A DNA stretch of 64,000 nt from CAYPTB01 sp964413535 (GTDB taxonomy: Bacteria; Planctomycetota; UBA1135; GCA-002686595). The stretch lies in NCBI GenBank assembly GCA_964413535.1, contig CAYPTB010000045.1, forward strand, positions 66,054 through 130,053, in the 5' to 3' direction. Position numbers and translations under genes: made by a program. Below the pieces are notes generated by a model. The model searched no databases and was not told the origin of the DNA. It was given only the letters and a program-made list of their open reading frames with translations. Below, in pieces: positions 1 to 8,185 of this stretch (position 1 is its first letter; every line of letters begins with the position of its first letter).

Positions 1-1652
1 TACAGGCCGAGGAGCTGTGCCGACTCGCAGGTCGCGGGCTCGCGCTCGATCCGGACGGGTGAGCTCGTGCGCGTCTCGACGCCCAGGACCTGACCCTGCT
101 CCGAGGCGAAACCGGCGATCCTGGCGTCGAACGCGGGCAGCGCCGCTCGCAGGCGCTCCAGGATCCCGCGCGGGAGGAGCTCCGCCAGGTCGCCGGGAGT
201 CACGCCCGGCCGGTAGCTCGTCGCGAGGGCGGGGCCGCACGCGCGAGCGCCCGCTGCGACGAGATCGGCGCGCTGACTCGGGGCGCGGTTGCGCCCGCCG
301 CCGCGCGCGGCGGCGAGGGTCTCGAGCGCGCGCTGGAGGCGGACGCCGAAGAGCGGATCGAGGTCGGGGGAGGCGGGCAGGTGCGCGGGGAGCGCGCAGG
401 CTTCGCCGGGGGCGCTCGCGGAGTCCGAGGTCCCGGACGCGCCTTGGCCGGACGATGCGGCCGCGCGAGCTCGGTCGAAGAGCTCGAGCCAGCCCCAGCG
501 CTCGCCGCGCACTCCGCACCAGTCCTCCGGCTCGATCGCCACGACGAGCCCCGAGTTCGCGAAGGGCGAGTCGCGCCGCGAGAGGCTCATGCCGTTCAGC
601 ACGACGCGCGCCGGCGACGTGGTGGTGGGGACGACGAAGCCGCCCGGGCACATGCAGAAGCTGTAGACGCCGCGTCCGTCGGCTTGCAGGGCGAGCTCGT
701 AGAACGAAGGGGGCAGCTCGCACGACTCGCGCAAGCCTCCGTACTGGCGCTCGTCGAGCCAGGCTTGCGGATGCTCGATGCGCACGCCCATGGCGAAGCC
801 CTTCGGCACGAGTCGCGCGCCGGCGCGCTCGGCCATGTACAGCGCGTCGAGCGCGCTGTGACCCGTCGCCAGGACCACGGCGTCGCACGCCACGCGCGCG
901 CGCTCGTCCGTGTCGAGGTTCCGCGCCACGACGGCCGCGATGCGCGGACGCGGGCCCGCGCGCGTCGTCTCGAGCTCTTCGGCGCGATGCCCGAAGCGAA
1001 CGACGCCGCCCGAGCGCAGGATCGTCTCGCGCAGCGCCAGGACGACCTCCGGCAAGCGGTTCGAGCCCACGTGCGGCCGCCAGCTCGCGAGGATGTCGGG
1101 ACGCGCGCCGTGCGCCACGAGCGTCTCGAGCACGCCGCGCACGTCCGCCTTGCTCCCGCTGCGCGCGTAGAGCTTGCCGTCGGAGTACGTGCCCGCGCCG
1201 CCCTCGCCGAAGCAATAGTTGGAGTCGGGATCCGCCGGCTCGCCGCGGTGCAAGCGCGCGATGTGCTTGCGCCGCGTCTGGACGTCGCGGCCGCGCTCGA
1301 GGAGGGTGACCTGCAGACCGGCGGCCAGCAGATCCAGCGCGGCGAACAGTCCCGCCGGTCCGCTTCCGATCACGGCGACGTGTCGCGCGTTCGGACCGGG
1401 ACGCTCGAAAGTCGGCGGCGTCGTCGCGGGAGCGGCCGGCACGGCCTCGTTCGAAAGCCACACGTCCAGCGCCACGCGCCACACTCGGTGGCGCCTCCGC
1501 GCGTCGAACGAGACGCGCGTCGCGCGGGCCTCGGCGACCGCTTCCCGCCGGAGGCCGAGCTCCGCGGCGGCGGCGTTCGCCAGGGCGCTCCGATCGTCCA
1601 GGGGCGGCGGCTCCTCCCCCGGCGGAAAGGTCAGCTCGGCGCGGCGCGGCAT
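1..1652 (-). CDS. FAD-dependent dehydrogenase/oxidoreductase, 3' end cut by window edge
   Basis: This open frame on the minus strand starts with ATG at 1652 and runs off the window at base 1, giving about 550 residues with no stop. A short N-terminal domain (about 75 residues) precedes a dinucleotide-binding motif VAVIGSGPAGLFAALDLL. An 'ERGRDV' segment follows, then 'CFGEGGAGTYSDGKLYAR' and a second 'VVLATGHSALD' motif. This order is typical of the uncharacterised FAD-dependent dehydrogenases grouped as COG2509. Family knowledge gives flavin binding; the substrate is unknown. The gene is divergent from zwf with a 66-base gap, so the two may share a regulatory region. Another ATG at 1663 is in a different frame. 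Confidence in the flavoprotein call is high; the role is unassigned. Confidence 0.85.
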   Translation of the reverse strand, partial: MPRRAELTFPPGEEPPPLDDRSALANAAAAELGLRREAVAEARATRVSFDARRRHRVWRVALDVWLSNEAVPAAPATTPPTFERPGPNARHVAVIGSGPAGLFAALDLLAAGLQVTLLERGRDVQTRRKHIARLHRGEPADPDSNYCFGEGGAGTYSDGKLYARSGSKADVRGVLETLVAHGARPDILASWRPHVGSNRLPEVVLALRETILRSGGVVRFGHRAEELETTRAGPRPRIAAVVARNLDTDERARVACDAVVLATGHSALDALYMAERAGARLVPKGFAMGVRIEHPQAWLDERQYGGLRESCELPPSFYELALQADGRGVYSFCMCPGGFVVPTTTSPARVVLNGMSLSRRDSPFANSGLVVAIEPEDWCGVRGERWGWLELFDRARAAASSGQGASGTSDSASAPGEACALPAHLPASPDLDPLFGVRLQRALETLAAARGGGRNRAPSQRADLVAAGARACGPALATSYRPGVTPGDLAELLPRGILERLRAALPAFDARIAGFASEQGQVLGVETRTSSPVRIEREPATCESAQLLGL

Positions 1653-1718
1653 GGGAACCCCATTGTGGCACACGGGGCCCGCCTGGAGTCCTGGACCGCC
1701 GCGTGGCAAAGTGGTCGC

Positions 1719-3278
1719 GTGAGTTCCAGCCCGGTTCACGTCGCCGCCAGCGCGACGAACGAGCGTCCCCTGCTGCGCACGCGGAAGCCCGATCCCTGCA
1801 CCGCCGTGCTCTTCGGCGTCACCGGCGACCTCGCGAAGCGCAAGCTCGTTCCGGCGCTCTACAACTTGGCCGTCGCGAAGGCGCTGCCCGAACGCTTCGC
1901 GCTCGTCGGCTTCTCGCGTTCGGCGAGCGACGCGAACGAGCTGCGCGCGACGCTGAAGGCGTCTCTCGCGAAGTTCTCGCGCACGCAGCCGGTCGACGAG
2001 GCCGTCTGGCGCGACTTCTCCAACAGCATCCACGCCGTCGCGGGCAGCATCGACGACACGGATTCCTTCCGAACGCTCGCCCGCAAGCTCACGGAGATCG
2101 AGCGCGGCGCCGGCACCGAGGGCAACCGCCTGTGCTACCTGTCGATGCCGGCCAGCGCGTTCCCCGTGGTCCTGCCGCAGATACGCGAGGTCGGGATCGT
2201 GCGCCACGCCTTCGGCGAGACCGCCAAGCCCTGGTCGCGCGTCATCATCGAGAAACCCTTCGGGCGCGACCTCGAGTCGGCGCGTGAGCTCAACCACCTC
2301 GTCCACGAGATCCTCGACGAGAGACAGGTCTACCGGATCGATCACTACCTCGGTAAGGAGACCGTCCAGAACATCCTCGTCTTCCGCTTCGGGAACACGA
2401 TCTTCGAGCCGCTGTGGAATCGCAACCACATCGACCACGTGCAGATCACGATGGCGGAGTCGATCGGCGTCGAGGGCCGCGGCGCGTTCTACGAGGAGAC
2501 GGGCGTGTTGCGCGACATCGTGCAGAACCACCTGCTCCAGGTGCTGGGGCTCGTGACGATGGAGCCCCCGGTCTCGATGGACGCGGACGAGATCCGCAAC
2601 ATGAAGGCCCAAGCCCTGCGCTCGCTGCGCAAGATCCAACCGTTCGAGGTCGATGCGAACGTCGTGCGCGGGCAGTACGAGGGTTACCGCTCCGAGCCGG
2701 GCGTGGCGAAGGACTCGATCGTTCCGACCTACGTCGCCGTCGTCGCGCACATCGACAACTGGCGCTGGCAGGGAGTGCCGTTCTACCTGCGCGCGGGCAA
2801 GGGGCTCGCCAAGCGTTTCACCGAGGTCTCGATCCACTTCAAGTCGATCCCCTTCTGCCTCTACGGCGACGAAGCGACCTGTCAGCTCATCCCCGACAAC
2901 GTGCTCAAGATCCGCATCCAGCCCGACGAGGGGATCTCGCTGAACATCGCGAGCAAGATCCCGGGGGAGGATCTCTCCGTGGGCGCCGTGACGATGGACT
3001 TCCTGTACTCGGAAGCCTTCGACAAGCAGCCGGCCGAAGCCTACGAGCGACTGCTGCTCGACGCGATGCGCGGCGATGCGACGCTGTTCGCGCGCCACGA
3101 CGAGGTCGAGCACTCCTGGCGTTTCTGCGACCCGATCCTCGAGCACTGGAAGGAGTCGGGCTTCGACTCCATTCCTCTCTATCCGCGCGGGAGCGCGGGC
3201 CCCGAGGAGGCGCGCAAGATGCTCGCCGAACGCGGACACCGTTGGGTGCCCTTGACTCAGGTGCCGCCGCGGACTTGA
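1719..3278 (+). CDS. zwf: Glucose-6-phosphate 1-dehydrogenase
   Basis: The product oxidises glucose-6-phosphate to 6-phosphogluconolactone with NAD(P)+, the first step of the oxidative pentose phosphate pathway. The 519-residue protein has the N-terminal nucleotide-binding motif 'FGVTGDLAKRKLVPALYNL' and the catalytic 'RIDHYLGKE' segment, in which the His is the general base, followed by 'RFGNTIFEPLWN'. The frame is open for another 1.3 kb upstream, but that part is the shadow of the opposite-strand flavoprotein. The GTG at 1719 gives a normal family length and was chosen for that reason. The stop overlaps the pgl start by one base (TGATG), so the two genes are translationally coupled and gnd follows. 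Confidence 0.97.
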   Translation: MSSSPVHVAASATNERPLLRTRKPDPCTAVLFGVTGDLAKRKLVPALYNLAVAKALPERFALVGFSRSASDANELRATLKASLAKFSRTQPVDEAVWRDFSNSIHAVAGSIDDTDSFRTLARKLTEIERGAGTEGNRLCYLSMPASAFPVVLPQIREVGIVRHAFGETAKPWSRVIIEKPFGRDLESARELNHLVHEILDERQVYRIDHYLGKETVQNILVFRFGNTIFEPLWNRNHIDHVQITMAESIGVEGRGAFYEETGVLRDIVQNHLLQVLGLVTMEPPVSMDADEIRNMKAQALRSLRKIQPFEVDANVVRGQYEGYRSEPGVAKDSIVPTYVAVVAHIDNWRWQGVPFYLRAGKGLAKRFTEVSIHFKSIPFCLYGDEATCQLIPDNVLKIRIQPDEGISLNIASKIPGEDLSVGAVTMDFLYSEAFDKQPAEAYERLLLDAMRGDATLFARHDEVEHSWRFCDPILEHWKESGFDSIPLYPRGSAGPEEARKMLAERGHRWVPLTQVPPRT

Positions 3279-4000
3279 TGTGGCCCGAGCTCGAGGTCGC
3301 GACGGATCCCGAGCAGCTCGCCAGGACCGGAGCGCGTTGGATCGGATCCGTGATCGAATCGGCGTCGTCCACGAGGCCGATCAGCATCGCGCTCGCAGGC
3401 GGCACCACTCCGCGCCGCGTCTACGAGCTCCTCGCCGAGCAGTCGGTTCCCTTCGAGCGCGTCGCGATCTACTTCGGCGACGAGCGCTGCGTGCCCCCCG
3501 ACGATCCGCACAGCAATTTCCGCATGGCGCGCGAGGCGTTGCTCGACCGGGTCGGGGCCGAGCGTTTCGCGGCGGTCCACCGCATCCGCGGCGAAGATGC
3601 CGACGTCGAGGGCGAGGCTCGACGATACGGTGCGCTCGTTCCCGACGCGTTCGACCTGGTTCTCCTGGGGATGGGCGAAGACGGTCACACGGCGTCGCTC
3701 TTTCCGGGTGATCCGGCGCTGCTCGAGCTGAAGCGCAGGGCGGTCGCCGTCGTGGGTCCGAAGCCGCCGCCGCGCCGGATCACCCTCACCCCCCGAGCGA
3801 TCGTGGCGGCCCGGCGCATCCTGGTCCTCGTGGCGGGCGGCGAGAAAGCCCGAGTGCTCGCCCAGGCGCTCGAAGCCCCGATGGACGTGCACCGGCTTCC
3901 CGTCCAACTCGCGCGTTCGGCCGATCCCGGTAAGGTCCGGCAGTGGATGCTCGATCGGGATGCGGCGGAGCACCTGCATCTCGACTGGTGGAAGGCGTGA
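3278..4000 (+). CDS. pgl: 6-phosphogluconolactonase
   Basis: The product hydrolyses 6-phosphogluconolactone to 6-phosphogluconate, the second step of the pathway started by zwf. The 240-residue protein matches the DevB/Pgl type. It has an early 'LAGGTTPRRVYELL' phosphate-binding loop, 'IYFGDERCVPPDDPHSNF' and 'LGMGEDGHTASLFPG', the last containing the conserved catalytic region with His. Its ATG overlaps the zwf stop by one base, which fixes the start. The C-terminus ends in a short basic/aromatic tail. Gene order zwf-pgl-gnd on the same strand supports the assignment. Confidence 0.95.
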   Translation: MWPELEVATDPEQLARTGARWIGSVIESASSTRPISIALAGGTTPRRVYELLAEQSVPFERVAIYFGDERCVPPDDPHSNFRMAREALLDRVGAERFAAVHRIRGEDADVEGEARRYGALVPDAFDLVLLGMGEDGHTASLFPGDPALLELKRRAVAVVGPKPPPRRITLTPRAIVAARRILVLVAGGEKARVLAQALEAPMDVHRLPVQLARSADPGKVRQWMLDRDAAEHLHLDWWKA

Positions 4001-4053
4001 GCGCGCGGATCCTGGGTCGGTGCTAGGCTCTCGCCTCGACCCACCCGATTGGC

Positions 4054-4084
4054 GGGGCGCCGGGCCCGCGTAGCGGGTCGCCCC
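4054..4084 (+). promoter_or_regulatory. GC-rich hairpin in the gnd leader
   Basis: A stem GGGGCG/CGCCCC at 4054-4059 and 4079-4084 encloses an inner CCCGC/GCGGG pairing at 4065-4069 and 4073-4077. It lies just upstream of the gnd ribosome binding site (GAGGAGGA at about 4093-4100). It could be a leader structure, a processing site in the zwf-pgl-gnd transcript, or chance pairing in GC-rich DNA. There is no U-tract, so a simple intrinsic terminator is not supported. Confidence 0.3.
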
Positions 4085-4104
4085 AGGCGCCCGAGGAGGA
4101 ACTC

Positions 4105-5538
4105 GTGAAGACCAACACCGCACAAGAACTCGCTGACTTCGGCCTGATCGGCCTTTCCGTCATGGGCAGCAACCTCGCCCAGAACGTGGAGGACCACGGG
4201 TTCCAGGTAGCGGTCTGGAACCGCAGCTCGGACGTCGTCCAGCGCTTCCTCGCGGACAAGCAGGGCAAGCGCTTCCGCGGCGCAGCGAGCCTCGCCGACT
4301 TCGTCGGGAGCCTCGCGCGCCCGCGCCGGATCATGATGATGATCAAGGCCGGGCCCGCGGTCGACGCGGTCATCGAAGGGCTCGTTCCGCTGCTGGACGA
4401 GGGCGACGTGATCATCGACGGCGGGAACGAGTGGTTCGAGAACACGCAGCGCCGAGAAAAGGAGCTCGCCGCCGTGGGCATTCGCTTCTTCGGCGTCGGC
4501 GTGTCCGGCGGGGAGGAAGGCGCGCGCTTCGGTCCCTCGCTCATGCCGGGCGGCGACAGGTCGGCCTACGAGACGATTCGCCCCGTGCTCGAGGCGATCG
4601 CGGCGAAGACGGACTCGGGTGCCTGCGTGACCTACGTCGGCCCCGACGGCGCCGGGCACTTCGTGAAGATGGTGCACAACGGCATCGAGTACGCCGACAT
4701 GCAGCTCATCGCGGAGGCGTACGACGTCCTCGCGCGCGCCGGAGGGCTCGGGGCGAGCGAGCTCGCGAAGGTCTTCCAGGAGTGGAATCGCGGTCCGCTC
4801 GAGTCGTTCTTGATCGAGATCACAGGGAAGATCTTCACCGTGAAGGACGAGGCGACGGGGCGTCCACTCGTGGACCTGGTGCTCGACCAAGCCGGGCAGA
4901 AGGGGACGGGGCGTTGGACGGTCGAGATCGCGCTGAGATTGGGCGTGGCCGTGCCGTCGATCGCCGCGGCGCTCGACGCGCGCGTCCTCTCGAGCATGAA
5001 GGAGGAGCGCGTGTCCGCGAGCGAGAAGCTCGGCTTCGCCTTCGAGGGCGGCAAGCCGATGGACGAGGGGGGCGACTTCGTGGCGCGCGTGCGCGACGCG
5101 CTGTACGCCGCGAAGATCTGCGCCTACGCGCAAGGCCTGCACTTGATCCGCGCCGGCTCCGACGAGAACGGGTGGAACATCGACCTCGAAGAGGTCGCGC
5201 GCATCTGGAAGGGCGGCTGCATCATCCGCGCGCGCTTCCTGGATTCGATCCGCGCGGCCTACAAGCGCGACCGCGGGCTCGCGAACCTGATTCTCGACGG
5301 CGAATTCCGAAGCGCGATGGAGAAGCACCACGGCGCATTGCGCGAAGTCGTGGGTCTTGCCCAAGGGCGCGGGATCCCGGTCCCCGCGCTCGCATCGAGC
5401 ATCGCCTGGTTCGATTCCTACCGCACCGCCGATCTCCCCCAGAACCTGACCCAGGCGCAGCGCGACGCCTTCGGCTCGCACACCTACGTTCGGCGCGACG
5501 ACGAGAAGCGCGAAGCGGTGCACACCGAGTGGCTCTAG
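4105..5538 (+). CDS. gnd: 6-phosphogluconate dehydrogenase (decarboxylating)
   Basis: The product oxidatively decarboxylates 6-phosphogluconate to ribulose-5-phosphate, completing the oxidative pentose phosphate branch. The 477-residue length is the usual long form. An N-terminal Rossmann motif 'GLSVMGSNLAQN' is followed by 'GVSGGEEGARFGPSLMPGG', the substrate-binding and catalytic 'HFVKMVHNGIEYADMQL' (Lys and Asn conserved) and a C-terminal 'FGSHTYVRRD' segment. The GTG start at 4105 sits about 5 bases after a strong purine-rich GAGGAGGA. The gene lies 104 bases after pgl with a hairpin between them. Confidence is very high. Confidence 0.97.
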   Translation: MKTNTAQELADFGLIGLSVMGSNLAQNVEDHGFQVAVWNRSSDVVQRFLADKQGKRFRGAASLADFVGSLARPRRIMMMIKAGPAVDAVIEGLVPLLDEGDVIIDGGNEWFENTQRREKELAAVGIRFFGVGVSGGEEGARFGPSLMPGGDRSAYETIRPVLEAIAAKTDSGACVTYVGPDGAGHFVKMVHNGIEYADMQLIAEAYDVLARAGGLGASELAKVFQEWNRGPLESFLIEITGKIFTVKDEATGRPLVDLVLDQAGQKGTGRWTVEIALRLGVAVPSIAAALDARVLSSMKEERVSASEKLGFAFEGGKPMDEGGDFVARVRDALYAAKICAYAQGLHLIRAGSDENGWNIDLEEVARIWKGGCIIRARFLDSIRAAYKRDRGLANLILDGEFRSAMEKHHGALREVVGLAQGRGIPVPALASSIAWFDSYRTADLPQNLTQAQRDAFGSHTYVRRDDEKREAVHTEWL

Positions 5539-5542
5539 GAAA

Positions 5543-5575
5543 GTAGCCGCCCTCGCGCGAGACGAGAGCGGCTAC
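5543..5575 (+). terminator. Hairpin directly after gnd, possible terminator or first stem of the following RNA
   Basis: GTAGCCGC at 5543-5550 pairs perfectly with GCGGCTAC at 5568-5575, with an inner CTCG/CGAG pairing in the loop. It starts 5 bases past the gnd stop codon. No T-run follows, which is common in GC-rich genomes, so it could act as a terminator or be part of the structured stretch that follows. Confidence 0.45.
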
Positions 5576-6210
5576 CCAGCAACGAGGAACACGCGGAGCA
5601 GCGTCGGCCAAGCGATCTCTCGGAGGAGGCTGATCGCTTTGGCCTCGCCGGCCCCGCGGCGGCGAGCGGCTCGGCGGGAGAGTAAGGGGAGGCCTCGACC
5701 GCCGGGCGGATGAGCCCGCCACCGCTGATTCTCTACGCCGTTGTGCGGGTTCCCTCAAGCGACTTTCTTTCCAGGGTGGAGCAAGGTGCGCGTGTGGGAT
5801 GCTTACCTCAGCACCGACCCCCCCCCCGGGGAGACCGAGTTCGATCGTGACCCAACCCTGGGTCCGGGCCTCGGAGCGGTGAAGGGGTCTCGCGCTCGGG
5901 GCCGGGCCCGCTTGGGAACCGGCCCTCCCCGACGAGCGCGAGACGATGAGCGTCAGGGGGAACCGAAGGGTAGCGGGTCGCTCCCAAGCTTCGAGCGGAT
6001 GAGGGGCAGGGCTTCCGAGGTGTCGCCCTGTTCGTCGACGCGCGCGCTGCCGGGGAGGTGGAGGAGCCTCATGAAGGACCGTCTTCTGGTGCGGAGCCGA
6101 GGTGCGCGCTCCTCATCGCGAGGGTCGGCGCTCGGCCTGGAGCGAAAGCCGGATTCGTGATCGCTGTTCGACGCAACGCCGTCGGGCTGGGAAGCCCAAG
6201 TAGAATTGCC
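5576..6210 (+). ncRNA. Candidate structured non-coding RNA in the gnd-pabA gap
   Basis: This stretch of more than 600 bases has no convincing reading frame. The only plus-strand frame (5741-6160) has weak third-position GC and resembles no protein family. It is rich in inverted repeats. AAGCGATC/GATCGCTT lies at 5610-5617 and 5632-5639. GGCCTC/GAGGCC lies at 5641-5646 and 5689-5694. GACCCA/TGGGTC lies at 5849-5864, inside CCGAG/CTCGG at 5835-5839 and 5870-5874. A perfect 12-bp stem lies at 5887-5898 and 5933-5944. CAGGGC/GCCCTG lies at 6007-6012 and 6025-6030, and a GGGCT/AGCCC hairpin at 6184-6197. I looked for conserved cores of RNase P RNA, tmRNA, SRP RNA, 6S RNA, tRNA, cobalamin riboswitch and group II domain V and found no clear match on either strand. 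Strand is inferred from the flanking genes. Confidence 0.4.
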
Positions 6211-6215
6211 TACGC

Positions 6216-6869
6216 GTGATCTTGCTGATCGACAACTACGACTCGTTCACGTTCAACCTGCTCCACTCCTTCGCGCGCGCGGGCGCCGAAGTCCTGGTGC
6301 GTCGAAACGACGCGCTCTCGTTGGCGGACGCAATCGCCTTGGAGCCGACCGCGGTCGTGTTGGGACCCGGACCCGGCTCGCCCCACGATCCGCGGTCGAT
6401 GGGCGTGACCTTCGAGCTCCTCGCCGGTCTGCCCGAGGAACTGCCGGTGCTCGGCGTGTGCCTCGGTCACCAAGCCCTCGTGCTGGCGAGCGGAGGGCGG
6501 CTCGAGCTCGATCCCGTGCCCGTCCACGGCCGCGCTTCCGCGGTGCACCACGTGGGATCGGGAATCCTGCGCGGGCTCCCCGATCCCTTCCACGCCGGTC
6601 GCTATCACTCGATTCGCGCCGCACGCGGGGGGTTGCCCGACGTGCTTCGCCTCACGGCTTGGACGGAAGACGGGATCGCGATGGCCGTCGAGCACAGCCG
6701 CCTCCCGCGCTTCGGCGTGCAGTTCCATCCCGAGTCGATCCTCACTCCGGATGGAGACCGCTTGATCGAGAACTTCGTTCGTCTCTGCGCGGAATACGGA
6801 GCCAGTCCAATTCTTCTCCTCTCCGCGCCGGCGCGTCGGACAGTCGATGGGCTCTGCGCGGAGAGGTGA
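6216..6869 (+). CDS. pabA: Anthranilate/aminodeoxychorismate synthase glutaminase component, C-terminus rewritten by a repeat
   Basis: This class I glutamine amidotransferase releases ammonia from glutamine for a TrpE- or PabB-type chorismate-using partner, which is not in the window. The 217-residue protein starts 'MILLIDNYDSFTFNLLHSFA', has the oxyanion loop 'LGPGPGSP', the nucleophile elbow 'GVCLGHQ' (Cys82) and the catalytic 'QFHPES' (His171, Glu173). The family normally ends shortly after 'LIENFV'. Here residues 192-217 are encoded by the left arm, loop and part of the right arm of a palindromic element, which supplies the stop codon. TrpG and PabA cannot be separated by sequence alone, so the symbol is tentative. 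Confidence 0.88.
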   Translation: MILLIDNYDSFTFNLLHSFARAGAEVLVRRNDALSLADAIALEPTAVVLGPGPGSPHDPRSMGVTFELLAGLPEELPVLGVCLGHQALVLASGGRLELDPVPVHGRASAVHHVGSGILRGLPDPFHAGRYHSIRAARGGLPDVLRLTAWTEDGIAMAVEHSRLPRFGVQFHPESILTPDGDRLIENFVRLCAEYGASPILLLSAPARRTVDGLCAER

Positions 6870-6894
6870 AGAATTGGACTGGCTCCGTATTCCG
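6790..6894. repeat. Palindromic repeat element, copy 1
   Basis: Two 38-base arms (6790-6827 and 6857-6894) are inverted with one mismatch and separated by a 29-base loop containing a CCGGCGCG segment. A near-identical element lies at 12539-12647 in the same orientation; the loops differ at 4 of 29 bases. The last 12 bases of the right arm (6883-6894) are directly repeated at 6895-6906. The element overlaps the 3' end of the pabA-like gene and contains its stop codon. It could be a MITE-like mobile palindrome or a dispersed hairpin used as a terminator. No transposase is nearby. Confidence 0.9.
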
Positions 6895-6934
6895 CTCCGT
6901 ATTCCGCCCTCTCGCAACCGACAGGAGGGGACGC

Positions 6935-7414
6935 ATGCGCAATGCCACACGCATCGTCTTGCTGCTCGTGGTCGCAGGCTTCGGCGGACACCGTCTCGAG
7001 TTGGCCCTGCGCTCTCCCGAGGATTGGATCCGATCGCGCCTCGAGGACGCCCAGGACGGGTTCAACGCGTCGCGGCTCTCGCCGTGCATGGCGCTCTTGG
7101 CTCCTGAGTTCGTGGACGAGACCTCGGGCTTCCAACGCGAGGACCTGAAGGCCGTGCTCGTGCACGTCTTCTTCGATGAAATCGATCCCGCGACCAAGGC
7201 GTTTCGCTTCCGCGTCGCGTTCGACGACGTGCGCATCGCGGTGCAGGAGCAGACGGCGGAGGTGACTTTCACCGTCCGCCTCGCGGAGCGCGACGGCGAA
7301 GCTTGGCGGGAGGCCTGGACCTTCCGCCTCGACGGGGAGTTCTTCGACGGCGCGGGCGGGTGGGCCTTGGAACGGGCGCGCTTCCGGACCCTCGGCGGCG
7401 ACCTACCCGAGTAG
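6935..7414 (+). CDS. Small exported or membrane-anchored protein of unknown function
   Basis: This 159-residue protein starts at an ATG preceded by AGGAGG at 6923-6928, about 6 bases upstream. The N-terminus has a hydrophobic stretch (about residues 6-18), consistent with a signal anchor. The rest is a compact alpha/beta sequence containing 'SRLSPCMALLAPEF' and alternating strands such as 'EVTFTVRLAERDGEAW', reminiscent of NTF2-like or SnoaL-like folds. That similarity is by eye only. It lies 41 bases downstream of the palindromic element and is not clearly linked to the operon that follows. Function unknown. Confidence 0.7.
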   Translation: MRNATRIVLLLVVAGFGGHRLELALRSPEDWIRSRLEDAQDGFNASRLSPCMALLAPEFVDETSGFQREDLKAVLVHVFFDEIDPATKAFRFRVAFDDVRIAVQEQTAEVTFTVRLAERDGEAWREAWTFRLDGEFFDGAGGWALERARFRTLGGDLPE

Positions 7415-7525
7415 CGGGCTCCGGAAGCCTTTTCTCGCCGCCCACCTCCCAGTTCCGAGAGGGGTCGCGAAGGGGGTCAAGCGACGGGGGACATCAATCG
7501 ATAAAGCCCGCGTTTCCCCCGCTTC

Positions 7526-8185
7526 ATGCCTGCCCCAGGATTCGGTACGCGTTTCCGGTGGCGGTGGCCCGCGCGTCGCGTCCCCTCGTTCGGCCGAACG
7601 CTCGCGTACTGGGTCGCCGTCGTCGTGTTCGCTCTCGGCGCGACCGGTGCAAGGTCACCGTGCGCGCGTGAGGCGCACCCGAACATCGGCGACGAATCGG
7701 AACACGCGCGCGAGTACCGCATCAAGGCTGCGTTCCTCTACAACTTCGTCCGCTACACGACCTGGCCCAAGTCGAGCTTCGCCGACGAGAAGGCGCCGAT
7801 CGTCATCGAGATCGTCGGGACCGATCCGTTCGGCGCGATCATCGACGAGACGTTCGAGGACAAGCTGCTCCACTCGCGGCCGATCGAGATCCGGCGCTCG
7901 AAGTCGCTGCCGCCCGAGATCCGCGCGCACGTCGTCTTCGCGAGCGAGATCACTCCGAAGATCCTGGAGCAGCTTCTCGCGCGCTCCCGGGGCAAGTCGG
8001 TGCTCCTCATGGGGGAGAGCAAGGGGTTCGCGCTCTCCGGCGCCTGCGGCAACTTCTTCATCGAGGACGAGAAGGTCCGCTTCGAGATCAACATCGACGC
8101 CGTGGGCGCGGCAGAGCTCCAGATCAGCTCACAACTGCTGAAGCTCGCCCGCATCGTCCGCGACCCGCCCGAGGAGCGCCGATGA
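7526..8185 (+). CDS. YfiR family protein (DUF4154), periplasmic
   Basis: This 219-residue protein has an arginine-rich N-terminus and a hydrophobic segment (about residues 25-43) that looks like a signal peptide. The family hallmark follows: 'EYRIKAAFLYNFVRYTTWP', then 'IVIEIVGTDPFG', 'HVVFAS' and 'VRFEINIDAV'. YfiR proteins are periplasmic regulators; in Pseudomonas YfiR represses a membrane diguanylate cyclase in response to redox state. Here the stop overlaps the start of a hybrid histidine kinase by four bases (ATGA). The likely partner is therefore the periplasmic sensor domain of that kinase, with a TonB-dependent receptor completing the set. Confidence 0.88.
   Translation: MPAPGFGTRFRWRWPARRVPSFGRTLAYWVAVVVFALGATGARSPCAREAHPNIGDESEHAREYRIKAAFLYNFVRYTTWPKSSFADEKAPIVIEIVGTDPFGAIIDETFEDKLLHSRPIEIRRSKSLPPEIRAHVVFASEITPKILEQLLARSRGKSVLLMGESKGFALSGACGNFFIEDEKVRFEINIDAVGAAELQISSQLLKLARIVRDPPEERR

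Noticed and set aside
381..1718. A long open extension upstream of the glucose-6-phosphate dehydrogenase gene
   Set aside because: It is antisense to the flavoprotein gene, has no family features, and disappears when the GTG at 1719 is used, which gives normal enzyme length.
5818..5828. Run of Cs as a phase-variable tract
   Set aside because: It lies in a non-coding region with no gene start or frame that would switch, so there is no support for phase variation.
5741..6160. Possible 139-residue protein in the gnd-pabA gap
   Set aside because: Third-position GC is weaker than in neighbouring genes, there is no ribosome binding site, the content is Arg/Ser-rich, and the region is full of inverted repeats.
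5540..6210. RNase P RNA, tmRNA, SRP RNA, 6S RNA or group II intron
   Set aside because: Short look-alikes exist, such as GGAGCAAGG at about 5777-5785, but the conserved cores of these RNAs are missing on both strands, so I left the class open.
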